Below are positions 1 through 11,893 of a stretch of 64,000 nt of DNA, piece after piece; positions within the stretch are counted from its first letter, which is position 1; each line of letters opens with the position of its first letter. The notes beneath the pieces were generated by a model that did not search any database, was not told the origin of the DNA, and saw only the letters and a list, made by a program, of their open reading frames with translations. Origin of the DNA: Bryoerythrophyllum caledonicum (Eukaryota; Streptophyta; Bryopsida; Pottiales; Pottiaceae); the NCBI GenBank assembly GCA_963971425.1, contig OZ020519.1, positions 17,505,397 to 17,569,396 of the forward strand. The letters are read 5' to 3'. Both the position numbers and the translations under genes were made by a program.

Positions 1-133
1 ATTGATTTTAGATATTTTTTCTATATTCACCTTTCATGGCCCTAGGCGTTTTAGAGTAAGAAGAACACCTCGGGTAAGTACCAACAAGGGGGTCAATTTG
101 CCTTGGGCGTTTCCGAAGGAGTCTAACATGAAT

Positions 134-459
134 AGAGTTTTCTTGAAAGTAAAGGATCTTTCATCACAAATCTTTGGGTCTTATGTTAGTAACTGGGACC
201 ACATGTACATGGTGACTTGGCTTGGGAACGGTGTGGGGGAACCACCGGTTAACCTTTTGGGAACTTGGGGTAATAGGGGGGGCTTTAGCTTGCATGGGGT
301 AGAATCCAAGAGCATTAATTGTTGTGCATCTCAGTAGTGCAGAAAAAGGGAGTACGAGATTTTTGGACGTCTATTATTGTACATAAAAAAGTTTCGTCCT
401 GTCTGGCACCATATTCCTGTTGGCTTTCCTCTTCGGGGTGGACTTTTAGGAAAACTCCA
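134..459. repeat. Miniature inverted-repeat element, AGAGTTTTCYTGAAAG family, copy 1
   Basis: The left end reads AGAGTTTTCTTGAAAGT and the right end reads ACTTTTAGGAAAACTCC, so the termini are imperfect inverted repeats. AAT lies directly outside both ends, which fits a 3-bp target duplication. The internal sequence (a stretch around TCTTATGTTAGTAACTGGG, then GGCACCATATTCCTG near the right end) recurs in the units at 57510-58192. An open frame across 2-337 shows no protein-like composition and I do not call it a gene. Confidence 0.7.
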
Positions 460-599
460 ATAAAGTGGTGATTCACGTTTCAGAGGGATCTCTAGTGCGT
501 TGATTATGATTTGTCAAGATTATCTGTTTGAGAATGTAGTAGTAGAATCTTCTTCTAAACTTATATGAGATAATGTATTCAAATTTTTGTGAATTTTGA

Positions 600-682
600 C
601 CGCGCGGATTGAAAGATAGTTATAGTCAAAGTGAACAAATTTGCACCTTGTAGGTACATTTGGTAGGTACCTAGGGGTTGAT
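600..682. repeat. Fragment of piggyBac-like repeat family (one end only)
   Basis: The stretch contains the family's internal motif GCGGATTGAAAGATAG and ends in GGTACCTAGGGGTTGA. This is a decayed version of the terminal GGTACCTTAGGGGTTAA seen in the intact copy at 17384-18326. The other terminus is missing, so this is a remnant. Confidence 0.45.
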
Positions 683-1002
683 TAAATTTGTATGAGATAT
701 ATATGAAACATATAAAAATATTGCATTGTTTATTACATTTGTATGAATTAGTATGTTTATCTTAATATATAAACTATATGTTTTGTTTTTCATATACTGG
801 GATTTTTACATACAAATATTGTATAGTATTTATACTACATGAAATAGAGACGGATTGAGTCCATTTAGTTTTTGTATGATAAATATATTGTACTACATAT
901 GAAGAACATATGTCATGTGTATGAAATATTGAAGGCAAATACTCCATATCGTAATCATTTAGTTTTCATACAAAGTTAAGTAGGTCGGATTTTCTTGATG
1001 AA

Positions 1003-1800
1003 CCCATAAGGACCAAGTGTCAAAAACGAGCTTTTTGAAAGTTTGGTCAAGTTCCTATGGTGTCAGTTCTACCATTCCTCCTTAACACTATAGAAGGCCA
1101 TTATTGAAACCCCAATGGAAGAACAATTTTGTTCTAAATCCACTATTTAAAAAAAAAGTTATATGGTTTTGAATTTCAAACACGGAGAGTAGGCACTTTG
1201 GGCACCTTCAAAAACTTTTGCTAGGACAATTTGTTGAATGTGAGATTTTGAATACTAGCAAGTAATATTGTTTCCTTTCATATTGTCAAAAAAAGTTCTT
1301 GTCTTTAGTGGAAAATAACATATTAACCCAAGTCAAACATTTTCATACATTGTCGAACAAGGTATCAAATTTTTTTTCCTTTCTACATAAAACTCAGAGA
1401 TCTTCACATTTTTTTTGTTTTTATTTTTTCCACAACGAATTGTGGTGTAAACCTTCTTATTGACCATTTGGATTATTAATCTAAAACATGTCATGTTCAC
1501 TATAAATTAAAACGTGTATCGGCAAATTTTGAACCTCTATTCATTACTCAATTGTTTTGAATGTGTTACACCCCTTCTCTACCTCTAAAAATTGGTGTTT
1601 AATACAGTGGTAATGGATAGAACTTGTGTAGTGCAAACATTTGACACCAAGTGAAGTCAAAGTCTGATGATCCACTCAATACAGGGAAGAAAATGAACCA
1701 CTTACTTCAAACACTGTAATCTTTCAATCCGTGCGGTCAAAGTTTATGGAAATTTGTGAGTATGATATTTAATAAGTCTTAATTGAGATCCGTGAATCAG
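1003..1800 (-). mobile_element. Decayed piggyBac-like non-autonomous element
   Basis: From the degenerate end AACCCATAAGGACCAAG at about 1003, the sequence follows the reverse complement of the 17384-18326 element almost end to end. Shared landmarks, in order, are GAAAGTTTGGTCAAG, TTGTCAAAAAAAGTTC, CACAACGAATTGTGGTG and CAATCCGTGCGGTCAAAG. The far terminus is lost near 1800, where a different repeat begins. No transposase coding potential is visible. Confidence 0.6.
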
Positions 1801-1814
1801 ATGACATTTCATGG

Positions 1815-2130
1815 ATCTCAATGTAGTGTATTTTAGAAACGTCTAGCTTTTGCTCTAAATATGAATATGAGTCATTTAAATTATACTTTTTGAATTTGAG
1901 TTCAACTAATGAAACAGAATATAAAGACTAGTTTTCATTCCATTTGAAAATATTTGAAGAATACATAAAATTGAATAAGTTATTGCAATTTGAACTTTGG
2001 ACCTACAACCATGGTTAACCGATTTACTTATTTTTGAAGTTTCATCCACACCCCAAGTTTTGGCACTATAATGTACTCCTCCGGTGAAATTTTCATAACT
2101 TTTAAGAATACTTTGTATTTTATATGAATT
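1815..2130. repeat. Dispersed repeat, second copy at 58433-58748
   Basis: Starting at GTAGTGTATTTT and running for about 310 bp, this segment aligns in the same orientation with 58433-58748. Shared anchors include TTGCAATTTGAACTTTGG and CACTATAATGTAC. No termini or coding capacity are recognisable, so the class is unknown. It probably belongs to a larger transposable element. Confidence 0.6.
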
Positions 2131-3087
2131 TTCTTCACTTTCTCTTCAGAAAAACACAATAATCATAAAGTTTCACCAAAAAATCTGCACTTTTTGTGAC
2201 ATAAAGCAAGACATGTGATCTCATGTGTGAAAAGAAAATTAAAGAAAAATTCCACATATATTTAATGAAGAAATAGAGCACACAATAGAATGGAAATTGG
2301 GATTGATGCCATGGTCATAGGCTCAAATTCCGTACTTGATGTGAACGGGCCATGAGAGTCAATCAATTGTTGAATTGTATTTTGTACATAACCTTTAACC
2401 CTACAACGACAAGGCCATGTAAGGAGCCCTAAAACTTTTTATAATTTAATAGATACTACACAATAGCATCTACACAATAAGTACACTCCACTGTTCACAT
2501 TTTTTCTCAGAAATCATTGTAGTTCGTTATTGCCTCAACCGATTGGAGATTGGAAAGATGGGTTAAATAAAGGAAAGCATAGCACACAACCGCTCCCACT
2601 AGTGCAAATCAATCCACTCCCATAAGTGCAAATCAATCCAGTGGGTCAATCAGCCGTGGTTCCCAGAAAACTCGTCAAATCGACCACATTCTGGTTGCTT
2701 CGTCGTTAAAGGATTAATAGCTCCGAACCTCCAGATCTCTTCTCCTCAAAAACAGAAAAAAGTGAGAGAGAAACAAGGAAGGCTTGACATCTCAGTGTCA
2801 ATGATCGCTATCCGAGGCAGTGCACTGTTCGTGTGGGCCCATTGTCCGACGAAGCTCTAGTAAATTGTCATTTGTATCTACTCTGGATTTGGACACTACA
2901 TTACACCGGTGGTCCTCACAGACACGACGCAGGACACCTTTTGGTCACTCGAAGACAAACTTTCGCAGTCTAAGCTAGCTAGTTGAGAGAGGGAATAGGA
3001 GAGAGTGAGACAGTGGACCTCTTCTCTGCACCGCTGCTGGTAGGACGATGCTGTTGAAGTGACAAGTGAAGCAGCTGCGGATTCACA
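2131..3087. other. Intergenic; 5' flank of the NPH3-like gene
   Basis: No coding feature is seen. The sequence changes from AT-rich to more balanced composition at about 2690, which probably marks the start of the promoter and 5' leader of the following gene. No TATA box stands out clearly enough to annotate. Confidence 0.4.
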
Positions 3088-6000
3088 ATGCCACCAAGTC
3101 AGAGAAGTGGTAGCAGCTCTGAGGGCAGATTGAGTGGGGCGAGCGCCAGATACATAGACAGCGACATGGTAGGCAATGGGGAGAAGCGATCACGCACCAG
3201 ATCAGATCATGGACGTGAAGGCAACACCTGGTAGACACACGGTCCTCCTGAGATGATCTCCCGGATCGGTTCTGCAATCCGCGTCTCTTCCTCAGATTTC
3301 TGTACCCAACTGAAAGCACACCGGTTTTCTTGTCATGGAACACCCAACTGGGAGCTGCAACGATATTTACGATAGCTGCTGCTTTGATGTTGAATCATGA
3401 GTAGGTCGATTGACGTACCGGTTCCGTTTTCTGTAGGGATGGCGTTACGGACCTTTACATTGAAGTGGGCGATCGGAGCTTTTGTCTTCACAAGGTTTGT
3501 AACTTGTTTGCTCTGGGCGATTTGACAGATCTGTCTTATGGATATTTTTTGACACAGCGGGGGTTGCCTTCCTGTTTTTTCAGTTTCCCTCCATCTCGAA
3601 GAGTGGCAAACTAAACCGCTTCGTCAACGGGAAGAAGGATCGCATTGTCCTTCCGGACTTTCCAGGAGGATCCCGTGCGTTTGAGTTTGTTGCGAGGTTT
3701 TTGTATGGCCAGGAGGTGAAGCTCACTCCTGGTAACGTCGCCGCAATCCGCTACGCCGCGGAGTATCTCGAGATGACCGGAGACGGCAACTTGGTGACTA
3801 AAGCGGAAGATTACTTGAGCTATTGCGTGCTGGATTCCTGGCAGGACTGCATCACTGTTCTCAAGTCCTGCTCGGAGCTCACCCCGTGGGCCGAGGATCT
3901 GCAGATCGTGAGGCGGTGCACAGGCGCGATTGCGTCCAAGTGCAGCAAAATTAGCAGCAGGTCGTCCAAAGCCCCCCGCGACTGGTGGTTCGACGATGTG
4001 TGCTCCCTGAGCATCGACTACTTCAGCAAAGTGATCCGCTCCGTGACTGGCAAAGGGCTGGCCCTCGTCCCGGCGGCAGTCCAGTACTACGCTGAGAACT
4101 GGCTGCAGCTCAACCGTGGCTCCGACATGTCCACCACCTTGAAGCGGACGAAGTCGGAAGAAGGGGCGAGCTACCAGGTTATCGTTGCCAAGGACGCTAC
4201 GCATACCCAGCATAAGAACAGAGCTGTCCTGCAAGGGATTGTGAACGTGCTCCCACCTCAGCTCGATTCCATGCCGGTCAAATTCTTGCTCAAGCTCCTT
4301 CACGTTGCGTGCTTGGTGAATGCTGGCACTCTCTGCAAGGCCGATCTGGCGAAACGCATAGGCGTTCGCCTTGAAAACGTCTCTGTGGACGATCTCCTCA
4401 TTCCTTCTTCGGGTGAATCCACGTATGACGTCGACATCGTCCTGCAGATTGTCGAATTCTACGTTCAGGTCAGTGCCGCCCTGTCCCCCTATTACGATAT
4501 CCAAAAGAATTAACATTGAGTTTATCTTTCAATTCTAGATTCTAAAACCCAAAAGAAAGGATGTATCTACCCCTGAACTCATTAGAACCCCTCCTGAAAC
4601 TGTGGTGCAATCGCAGTGACGAGACCAGTGTCTTGTGATTGCAGGAGCAAAGTTATGGAGATTCTCCCCCTTTCAGTCCCAGAAGCAGCGTTTCAGGCTC
4701 AAGCATGTCCGGCACCACAAGCCGCACATCAAGCTCGAGTTCAAGTCCGAGGAGTATATCAAGCGCCTCCTCCAGTGACTTCAGTAGGTCCTTGAGTGGT
4801 TCTTCGTTGAGTGGCTCTAGCATAACCAGCGGGTCCAGTGTGACAACGGACAGGAGTGGTCGTAGCGTTTCTGGTTCCAGCGACTCTGGCTCAAGTAGCG
4901 ACTCTGGCTCAAGTAGCGACATCAGCAGGTCCAGCTCAGATTTGTCGTCGCGCAGTAGCAGCAGCTTCCGAAGCACATCGGACAGCGACACGACAGAGTC
5001 CAGTGATACGAGCAGCAGCTCCTCCGGTCTTTCGAGTGTGAAGCTGGAGAAGAAGCCAGGGTTCTACGCACCCACTGAAAGCCCCTGGAATCAAAGGTCC
5101 CAGCTCCCGCGCACGGTGGCGAATTTCACAGTGGCTCAGCTTCTGGAGACTTACCTCGACGAAATTGCGAAAGATTCCAGCACTTGCCTTGAGAAGTTCA
5201 CCACACTAGCAGAGCTGTTTACAGGATTCCCCCGAGACTCGGATGACTCTATCTACAGAGCCATCGATGGCTTCCTCAGGGTACATTTATCTCAAATTAG
5301 TTGGTGTCTTTCAAGCTTTGTGGAATGTAAAGCTGTGACAGTATATGGGCTACGTTTTCAGACTTCTGTTGTAAATGCCAGGCTCACCCAAGCATGACGG
5401 AGATGGAGCGCAGGAAACTTTGTAGTGTCATGGACACAGGGGCGCTCTCTTTGGCCGCATCTGTGCATGCTGCTTCAAACGAACGTCTCCCATTACGAGT
5501 CATTGTACAGGTAGTGATTCCTCCTCTTAGGTTCACCTTCAGGGATTTAGGGTCTCATTCGTTCTTACTCACCAAATGATGGTTGTTGCAGCTTCTTTTC
5601 AGCGAGCAAGTAAAGCTACGAAATGGGATAGCAGGAAACGATATGATCAATGAGAAAGATCTAGGTGGTCAGCTTCCCAGCTTCTCTTCCACCACCACTT
5701 CAAGTTCTGAATCCTCCAGCGACGCGACCAGCACCAGCACCAGTACGACTACAAGCTCCAGCACCAGTACCAGTACCAGCAGCACCGCCACCAGATCGCG
5801 CACTCCGAGTGCAAAGTCTCGTACTCCAAGCATCTCAAGTGCAAGTGAAGTGAACCTCGCCATCGCCAAGTCTCCAAGTGCCGCCAGCGTGGTCAGCTCT
5901 CAGTTGCTAGGGGGCCTCTCCGTGAAAGAGACTCTGCGGTTCGTGCTTGCTGAGATCGAGACGTTGCGAAAATCGGTTCAGGAGATTGAGACCGTCAAGA

Positions 6001-7236
6001 GCCGCCTCAGCCTCGTCGATACGCTCCAGCAGGAGATGCAGCACCTGTCCACAAAATTCCTAGAGATTTCGCATGACTACATTGAAATGACGCACCAGGT
6101 AAGCAAATCATGTCCACATTAATCTCTCGTGAGCTCCATCTTTGCTACCTGATTAAGTTCTCTTCCAATGCCGTCAGGTGGAGGAACTGACAAAGTCTAG
6201 CTCCAAGAATACCAAGTCTGGATGGACCTCTGGATGGAAGAAAGTCGCAAAGTCGTTCCAGTCGAAGGACAACCAAGAGCAGACGCCCCCGCTAGCGCCA
6301 CTCAAGGTTCTGCAAACTCCAGATGTTTCTCCTCTTCCCACCCTGAAGATGTCGAAATCCGGAAACCTGCACCCAACGACACCAAGAGCAGGAGCAACTC
6401 TGATGACCAAAACTGGGAGAGCGGACTCTCTCCCAGTCACGACAACAGATTCCGCTCCAAGTTCGAAGATACCGAGAGCTGATTCCTTTCCAATTCCGAA
6501 GACAGCGAACATCGCAGAAATGTGTCCACGGACTCCAAGAGCAGATCTCAATCCAGTGATCGTGAAGAAAGACTTGATTATTGAGACCATGACGCCGAGA
6601 GAGTCCATCAAGATAACCCAAGTGACTCCGAAGAGCGAAACACCAAGTTCAAACTCTACGCGTCGTAAAGAGGATTACAACATCACCGGCCAGCGCAGCC
6701 ACCACGTCGAGGATGTGCATCGCCGAAGCGTCAGGAGCCGATCAACGTCCCCGGACTACACGCGCCCTCCTCGTCACCTAAAAGACGCAGACTCTGTCTC
6801 CGTCACCAGCACGAGCTCTTACAGCTCCTACAGCACCACTTCCTCTCGCAGCGGACACCGGTACCGAGCGAGAGGCTCACACGGCTCCTTGGACAAGCAA
6901 CACTCCCGTGCCCATCATAAACCAGAGCGGAGGCGGCAAGTGCAGGAGAATCATGGCCCTACGCACCGAAAACATCGTCAGAAGGAAGGCAGCCACCATT
7001 CTGGCCAGAAAGATCATATTTCCGTGGATTCACATCCTCGCCATTCTGGATCTCCTAGCTATCACCATCGCCACAAGGAGGGGTCGATTGCAAGTCATGA
7101 CGGATCGGAGCATCACCGCGGCGGACATCGTTACAAGGAGTTCAGCAAAGCGTCACATCCCAAACACCATTCCAAGAAATTCAGCGCTTCAGAAGGCAGT
7201 ATTGGCTCGGGACAACGCCGGCGACATCGCTCCTAG
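3088..7236 (+). CDS. NPH3/RPT2-like (NRL) BTB-NPH3 protein with serine-rich insertions, seven exons
   Basis: Exons: 3088-3230, 3437-3494, 3584-4468, 4645-5280, 5382-5510, 5592-6098 and 6178-7236. All introns are GT-AG, the frame is continuous, and the product is about 1138 aa. NRL proteins are plasma-membrane-associated adaptors that link phototropin-type receptors or auxin transport to CUL3 ubiquitin ligases. The BTB part starts in exon 2 (DLYIEVGDRSFCLHK) and continues in exon 3 (SKSGKLNRF, LPDFPGGSRAFE, then KLTPGNVAAIRYAAEYLEM near residue 112). The NPH3 domain runs from DWWFDDVCSLSIDYF (about residue 200) to LPLRVIVQ and LLFSEQVKLRN. It is split by about 127 residues of Ser-rich sequence (367-493), with a second Ser/Thr-rich run at about 648-690. 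A coiled coil (ETLRFVLAEIETLRKSV) follows, then a long basic His/Arg/Ser tail. Most NRL proteins are about 550-750 aa, so this one is unusually long. The start in exon 1 is the least certain part. Confidence 0.9.
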
Positions 7237-7480
7237 AGTGTAATACGCCACAGAATTCTCAACCTATCTACATTGATCTTGTACAGAAGCAGAAGGCACA
7301 CATTCTTTTGGAGAATTGGACACGCAATTGAGAATTTTGTGACGCTTCTAGAAAAATTGACATGAAAGTCTTGTATCATCATCTGACCAAAAGAATAGAT
7401 GGATACAAAGAATTGAGCCATGAGGCTGATCCATTTATAAAGGAAGAAACGTTCACATTGATCACCTGGTTGTTTTCTGT

Positions 7481-8530
7481 CTACTTGAGGATGTCGACTA
7501 ATGTTGTGGCCGCGAACACGAGGAAGAGGATTCCGCCAACGTACGCAATCAACTTCTCCGAGACGTACTCGCTGAGGAACGAGCCACCGAGGACGGCCAA
7601 AATGGTGGCGACGCCATGTCCGGCTATGGCGCCTGTCACAACCCCCGCGGGCGACGACGCCGCCGCGAGCGCGATGGTGGAGAAGAAGGACTTATCCCCC
7701 CACTCGGCCACAAACACGAGCGCGAACGTGGACGCAACCGTGGTCGCCGCGGCCTGCAACCCTACGTTACCATCCCCTGAAACCCCCGCAATCGCCAGCT
7801 CCGCGTCCTGCTTCTCCTCCTCGGCCTTACTCCCCTCCATGGACGCGGCGTCCACCAATGTCGACACGCCGAAGTACACCAACAGCACCACCGCCGCCAA
7901 ATCGTCCAGCGGCAGCTGCTGCCCTGCTCCCAGAGACGGAATCAAGTCATCCAAATAATGAAACGCGCGCCCTAACGTGACCGAAATCACCGTCATCGCC
8001 GCGAGCGCCCCGAACGTCCCTGTGAACACCGCGAGATTCGACTTCCGCGTCGCCAAAAGCGCCGCAATGAAGAACGTCTTATCGCCAATCTCCGAGAAGA
8101 AGATGAGCAGAAACGCCTTCGAGAGTCCATTCTGAAAATCGCCTACAAGCTCCCCCGCCGCGTCTCCCGAGCGCGCTACTTCTAATCCAACGCTCTCCGC
8201 GAGCGCGGGCATGCACACCTGCAACCCTACCAAACCTACCAGCACTCCCGCCTTCAAGATTGCACTCCTATCAACCAATTCGCTTCCATCTCTCTCCTTC
8301 TCAGTCCTTATCACCTTATCCGCGCCTCTCCTCGGCCCGCCTACAATGCTGCGGCTCGGGAGCAACCTCGCGCTCGGAAACAACCTCGGCAATCCTTTCG
8401 GGACACTAAATTGACAACGCCTCGCTGCTCTCCGAGAGTTCAACAACGACGAAGTGGCGCTGAATCTACAGCAATCAGGCAGAGCCTGAAATGCGAGCGG
8501 CATGGTTGCAATTCTAAAGCGCAATCTCAA
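7481..8530 (-). CDS. Chloroplast GDT1-like cation transporter (PAM71/CMT1 family)
   Basis: This is a single uninterrupted frame of 349 aa. Plant plastid members of the UPF0016/GDT1 family move Mn2+ (and possibly Ca2+) across the thylakoid or envelope membrane and supply the water-oxidising complex. Two copies of the hallmark E-x-G-D-K-[TS] motif are present: EIGDKTFFIAALLA near residue 147 and EWGDKSFFSTIALAAA near residue 273. Each opens a cluster of hydrophobic segments, with an acidic loop between the clusters (EGSKAEEEKQDAE). The first ~90 residues are rich in Arg, Ser and Ala and resemble a plastid transit region, followed by a hydrophobic segment (LVGLVGLQVCMPALAE). Similarity alone does not separate thylakoid PAM71 from envelope CMT1, so no symbol is given. 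The gene converges on the NPH3-like gene, with 244 bp between their stop codons, and its third positions are GC-rich. A second Met at residue 10 is an alternative start. Confidence 0.92.
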   Translation of the reverse strand: MRLRFRIATMPLAFQALPDCCRFSATSSLLNSRRAARRCQFSVPKGLPRLFPSARLLPSRSIVGGPRRGADKVIRTEKERDGSELVDRSAILKAGVLVGLVGLQVCMPALAESVGLEVARSGDAAGELVGDFQNGLSKAFLLIFFSEIGDKTFFIAALLATRKSNLAVFTGTFGALAAMTVISVTLGRAFHYLDDLIPSLGAGQQLPLDDLAAVVLLVYFGVSTLVDAASMEGSKAEEEKQDAELAIAGVSGDGNVGLQAAATTVASTFALVFVAEWGDKSFFSTIALAAASSPAGVVTGAIAGHGVATILAVLGGSFLSEYVSEKLIAYVGGILFLVFAATTLVDILK

Positions 8531-8938
8531 ACTGCCATGCGCTCCGCGTCTTCCTCTTCATGCCCGAGCAATGCGAATGCGAATGCAAATCCCCGACGCG
8601 CTGCAGGCACACGCCTCTATCTATGATCTACACCATCATTCATGGCTCTGTCCACGCTTCCCAGATACCCTGGCCACAGGTTTCGCTAAACCCTTTATCC
8701 AGTGCCCCTGGTAAAGTTGGCAGCAGCATGTGGATAACTATCTTTAGCGGATAGTTTGAGGGTTTAAGGGCGCTTTTGTATGCTTGGAAAAAAGATTGAG
8801 CTTGCAAGAGATTGAGGCGATTCAGACAGATTTCATTGTTCGTATTGTTTGATTATACATGCTCACAGTAGGGAGAATTGCTTGCTAGGTGAGATTGCGA
8901 CAAGGTTTTTGTATCTGTACAATTTCGGCGGCCAGGGC
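8531..8938. other. Intergenic between the transporter and phosphatase genes
   Basis: This 408 bp stretch separates two genes transcribed leftwards. It must hold the 3' end of the phosphatase transcript and the promoter of the transporter. Short open frames here have no recognisable protein features. Confidence 0.4.
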
Positions 8939-11484
8939 TTACGCCCAGCCTTCTGCTAAACGCTCTGGGAACCGCTCCACTTCGCCGTTTTGTGGAGTTA
9001 TGTCCTGTGGCTTTGGTGTGGGGTTCTCTTTCTCCACTGGAGCTGCTTCGACTGGAGGAGTGTGATCTTGCACGACGTGGCTTACGATCACTGTGATGTC
9101 GTCCATTTTTCCACCTGCGTGATGTGATAGAGGTGAGTTAGTACAGGGTGTTAGGTAGGGGAGGGATGTGAGAGTGATAGGGGTACTTGCCTGTCAATTT
9201 CTTTCCCAGTACTTTCTTGTACCACGGCACATCGAAGCCCTGCTGGACGGCCTCTTTGCTGTAAGGTGATTCATAGGTCGTGTCCCTGGAGTTTTTGCTG
9301 GCCAACGCTGCCAACGCGTTCGCTGCAGTCCAGTCACCTTCAAATGTCAATACTCATAGCAAACGCAAGTTCTGGACAACATGATCCAGGAAGGGTACGA
9401 CATTCTAGCATCCGTTGACAAAAACCTCATAAAAAGGTTTTTTATGATAACATATACTGTTCACCTACAGGGTACCAACAAGCGGACATACCACTACGTT
9501 GCGCTGACTCCTGATCAGAACCACCAAAAATACTGAGCGTCGCCTCGATATCCCGATCGTATACGTTGTCAAATAGCCCATCAGACCCCATGACGATTGT
9601 GTCCCCTTCCTTCAGCTCTGCTTTAAAAACCTGCTCCACACTCCACTTTCTTCACTGATAACCGGTCCAAGGTTGTACACATCGATCAAGGATCTCCGGA
9701 CATAAATCAATGCAAGGAGAATCAAAATGAAGATCAACGTGATCTTTCCAGGGTATAAGAAATTACCACTGCATCTGCGGCTGATTGTCCACCTTGCTCA
9801 GAGCTGAATTGGTATGGGCAATCGAAATAATGTTGCTGTGGTTGTGACGCAAACACAATTCGACCTGCATCAGTAAGGAAACTCGTTAAAAAACTGCAAC
9901 AATTATCGAGGCACAATTCACTGAACTATCAGGTGACAGCATAGAAATGGATAATCACATACCTTGCCGGAGGATCCGGAGGCCACAATCCCCAACGCTA
10001 GCAACATGCAGAGTGCCATTCCTTTCCAATAGCGCCACAATGCTTCCTTACAGAGAGGCCCAAAAGGTGTCAGCAATCCTTGTAGTAATCGCTCTTGAAG
10101 GAATAATCGACGAGTATGTATCGCAAAAAGAATCATGCCTAGAGATAACTTACGCAGTAGCAGCTCCAACAGAAGTTGTAGCAGCATGTGCCTTTGCCAG
10201 AAGCATCTGGGCATTGTACTCCATCTGGGCCACGCCATTACACTATTGTCAACATGCAATAATCTCTTCTGTAGTTTCCAATCCGAAGAAAACAAACCTG
10301 AATGCTCTATGGTCTAACTTGGTACCTATAATAAGACAAGATTGTTTTTGAAGCAGACCTCCTCAGAAGAAACAGCAGCCTCGGCGTGAGCCATGAACTC
10401 CTTGGAAAAAAGAGCAGGGTCGACATTTTGTTCTGCCCACCTGTTGCAAAAGTCATCCACAAAACCGTAAGTTATCACTGCTACATTAGATGCCAACAAA
10501 TGTTGCAAAAGATAAGGTCGAAACACCTAAAAACAACCCTGAGCTATTACCAACCCCTACAATTGCACCACAAATGGTCATTCACCAAGACATTGGAACT
10601 GTATTGGAATTCAAAGAGACACCATGTCTTCACTATTTTTCAGACCAACCTAGTGGCTGATAAGAACTTAAGCGATTTATGAGGGTGCCTGATAACTTCA
10701 AATAAATATTTATTTTCTGTAATATCCACTTCCATTGCTCACAAATTTCAGTTCATTTCACTTTTTTCTATTCCTTATGCTACAAATACCTCAATTGCAT
10801 ACATGGTCGATAATAGGTGTTTCTACCTTTGTCTCTCCACTGCATGCCAACAAAAATTCATGAGCTTACCCTCCGACACCATCAGCAATCCCAATAACAC
10901 CTCCCCCGTAGCTGCTCACAAAATAAGCATCCTCACCACCTTTCGCCACCTGCTCGGAAAACAACCTCAGTGAACAACTGCCGATCACAGAATTCACCTC
11001 CAGATCAATAATTCTGTGTCTATATACCTTGTCGGGATGTGGAGTCACGTAGGCTCCAACTGCAAAAGCCAGCTCGATACTGCAGACAAGAAAAAAATCG
11101 TTAACCTACCAAAACACTGAAAGACGAACAAATTCCCGTAACAGATTCTTCTTCAATGGCGAAAATCATCTCTAACGAAACAGGGCCAAAAAATTGTAAT
11201 CGTCTTCCTCAAAAATCTCAAGATTCAACCAAGTGCACTGAGAAAATTGCAATTCGACAGGGATTTCACCTGAAGGAGTCGGCAGCAGCCTGCGGATGGG
11301 AAGCGGAGACGGCATTGACGACCAGGCGATGCGAGCATGAGGAGTGGGAGCGGGGGAAGGAGGCGGAGACACTGCGGGAGGTGGTGACGGCGGCGGGACT
11401 CCAGCGATGCATTGAGGCGGAAGGGGGCGCGGGCAGTTGCGCGTGCGCGTGGGTGAAGCGGGCGATGGCGGGAGTCGTCGCCAT
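8939..11484 (-). CDS. PBCP: PP2C-type phosphatase, PHOTOSYSTEM II CORE PHOSPHATASE-like, ten exons
   Basis: Exons in transcript order: 11484-11270, 11079-11028, 10949-10870, 10440-10359, 10224-10154, 10042-9963, 9864-9767, 9630-9492, 9337-9191 and 9114-8939. The phases join cleanly to give 379 aa. PBCP dephosphorylates photosystem II core proteins in the chloroplast, opposing the kinase STN8. The metal-binding PP2C motifs are in order: GGEDAYFVSS (about residue 93), GIADGVGGWAEQ, VASVGDCGLRIL (about 180), GSDGLFDNVYD and GKMDDITVIV. Family-specific stretches such as HYFDCPYQFSSE and FDVPWYKKVLGKKLTG point to PBCP rather than a generic PP2C. The first ~72 residues are Ser/Ala/Arg-rich and acid-poor, like a transit peptide. 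The last intron starts with GC rather than GT (GACAG|GCAAGT). A C-terminal tail of about 40 residues rich in Pro and Glu follows the catalytic domain. Introns between exons 3 and 4 and between exons 8 and 9 are AT-rich. Confidence 0.92.
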
Positions 11485-11720
11485 AACCACCGGGTGAGCT
11501 GCAACGCTCAAGGTTTTTGGTCCACACACAACTGTGTTTGGAGACGACGACGCTTGCTCTGGAGTAGTGCATGCTCCCCATCGTTCATGGCTTTTCCTGA
11601 GTGAGTGGCCTTGTATCAACCAGGTATAACACTCCTACCCCCAGGTATCACACTACTATCACCAGGTATCACAGGGTTCTCTCAGGTTCTGTCATGTGTT
11701 CGGCCTGCGGACAATTTCAG

Positions 11721-11798
11721 AGACACGACAGTCCCGTGCAGAATGTGCCTTCTTCTCCAAGACACGACAGTTCCATACAGAATGTGCCTTCGTCTCCG
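11721..11798. repeat. Two tandem 39-bp units
   Basis: Units 11721-11759 and 11760-11798 both read AGACACGACAGT-CC and then CAGAATGTGCCTTC-TCTCC, with a few substitutions. Just upstream (about 11630-11675) CCAGGTATMACAC recurs three times. Both lie in the 5' flank of the PBCP-like gene. Confidence 0.75.
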
Positions 11799-11893
11799 AG
11801 ACAAATTACAATCATTGAACTTCAGTGTACTCAGCACGTAGATGATGATTTGCATAATCCACTTTTTTTCATGGTAGGGTGATTATTAATTCT

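Noticed and set aside
3611-4516. 301-codon frame antisense to the NPH3-like exon 3
   Set aside because: It is a shadow of a well-supported exon with clear NPH3-domain motifs on the plus strand.
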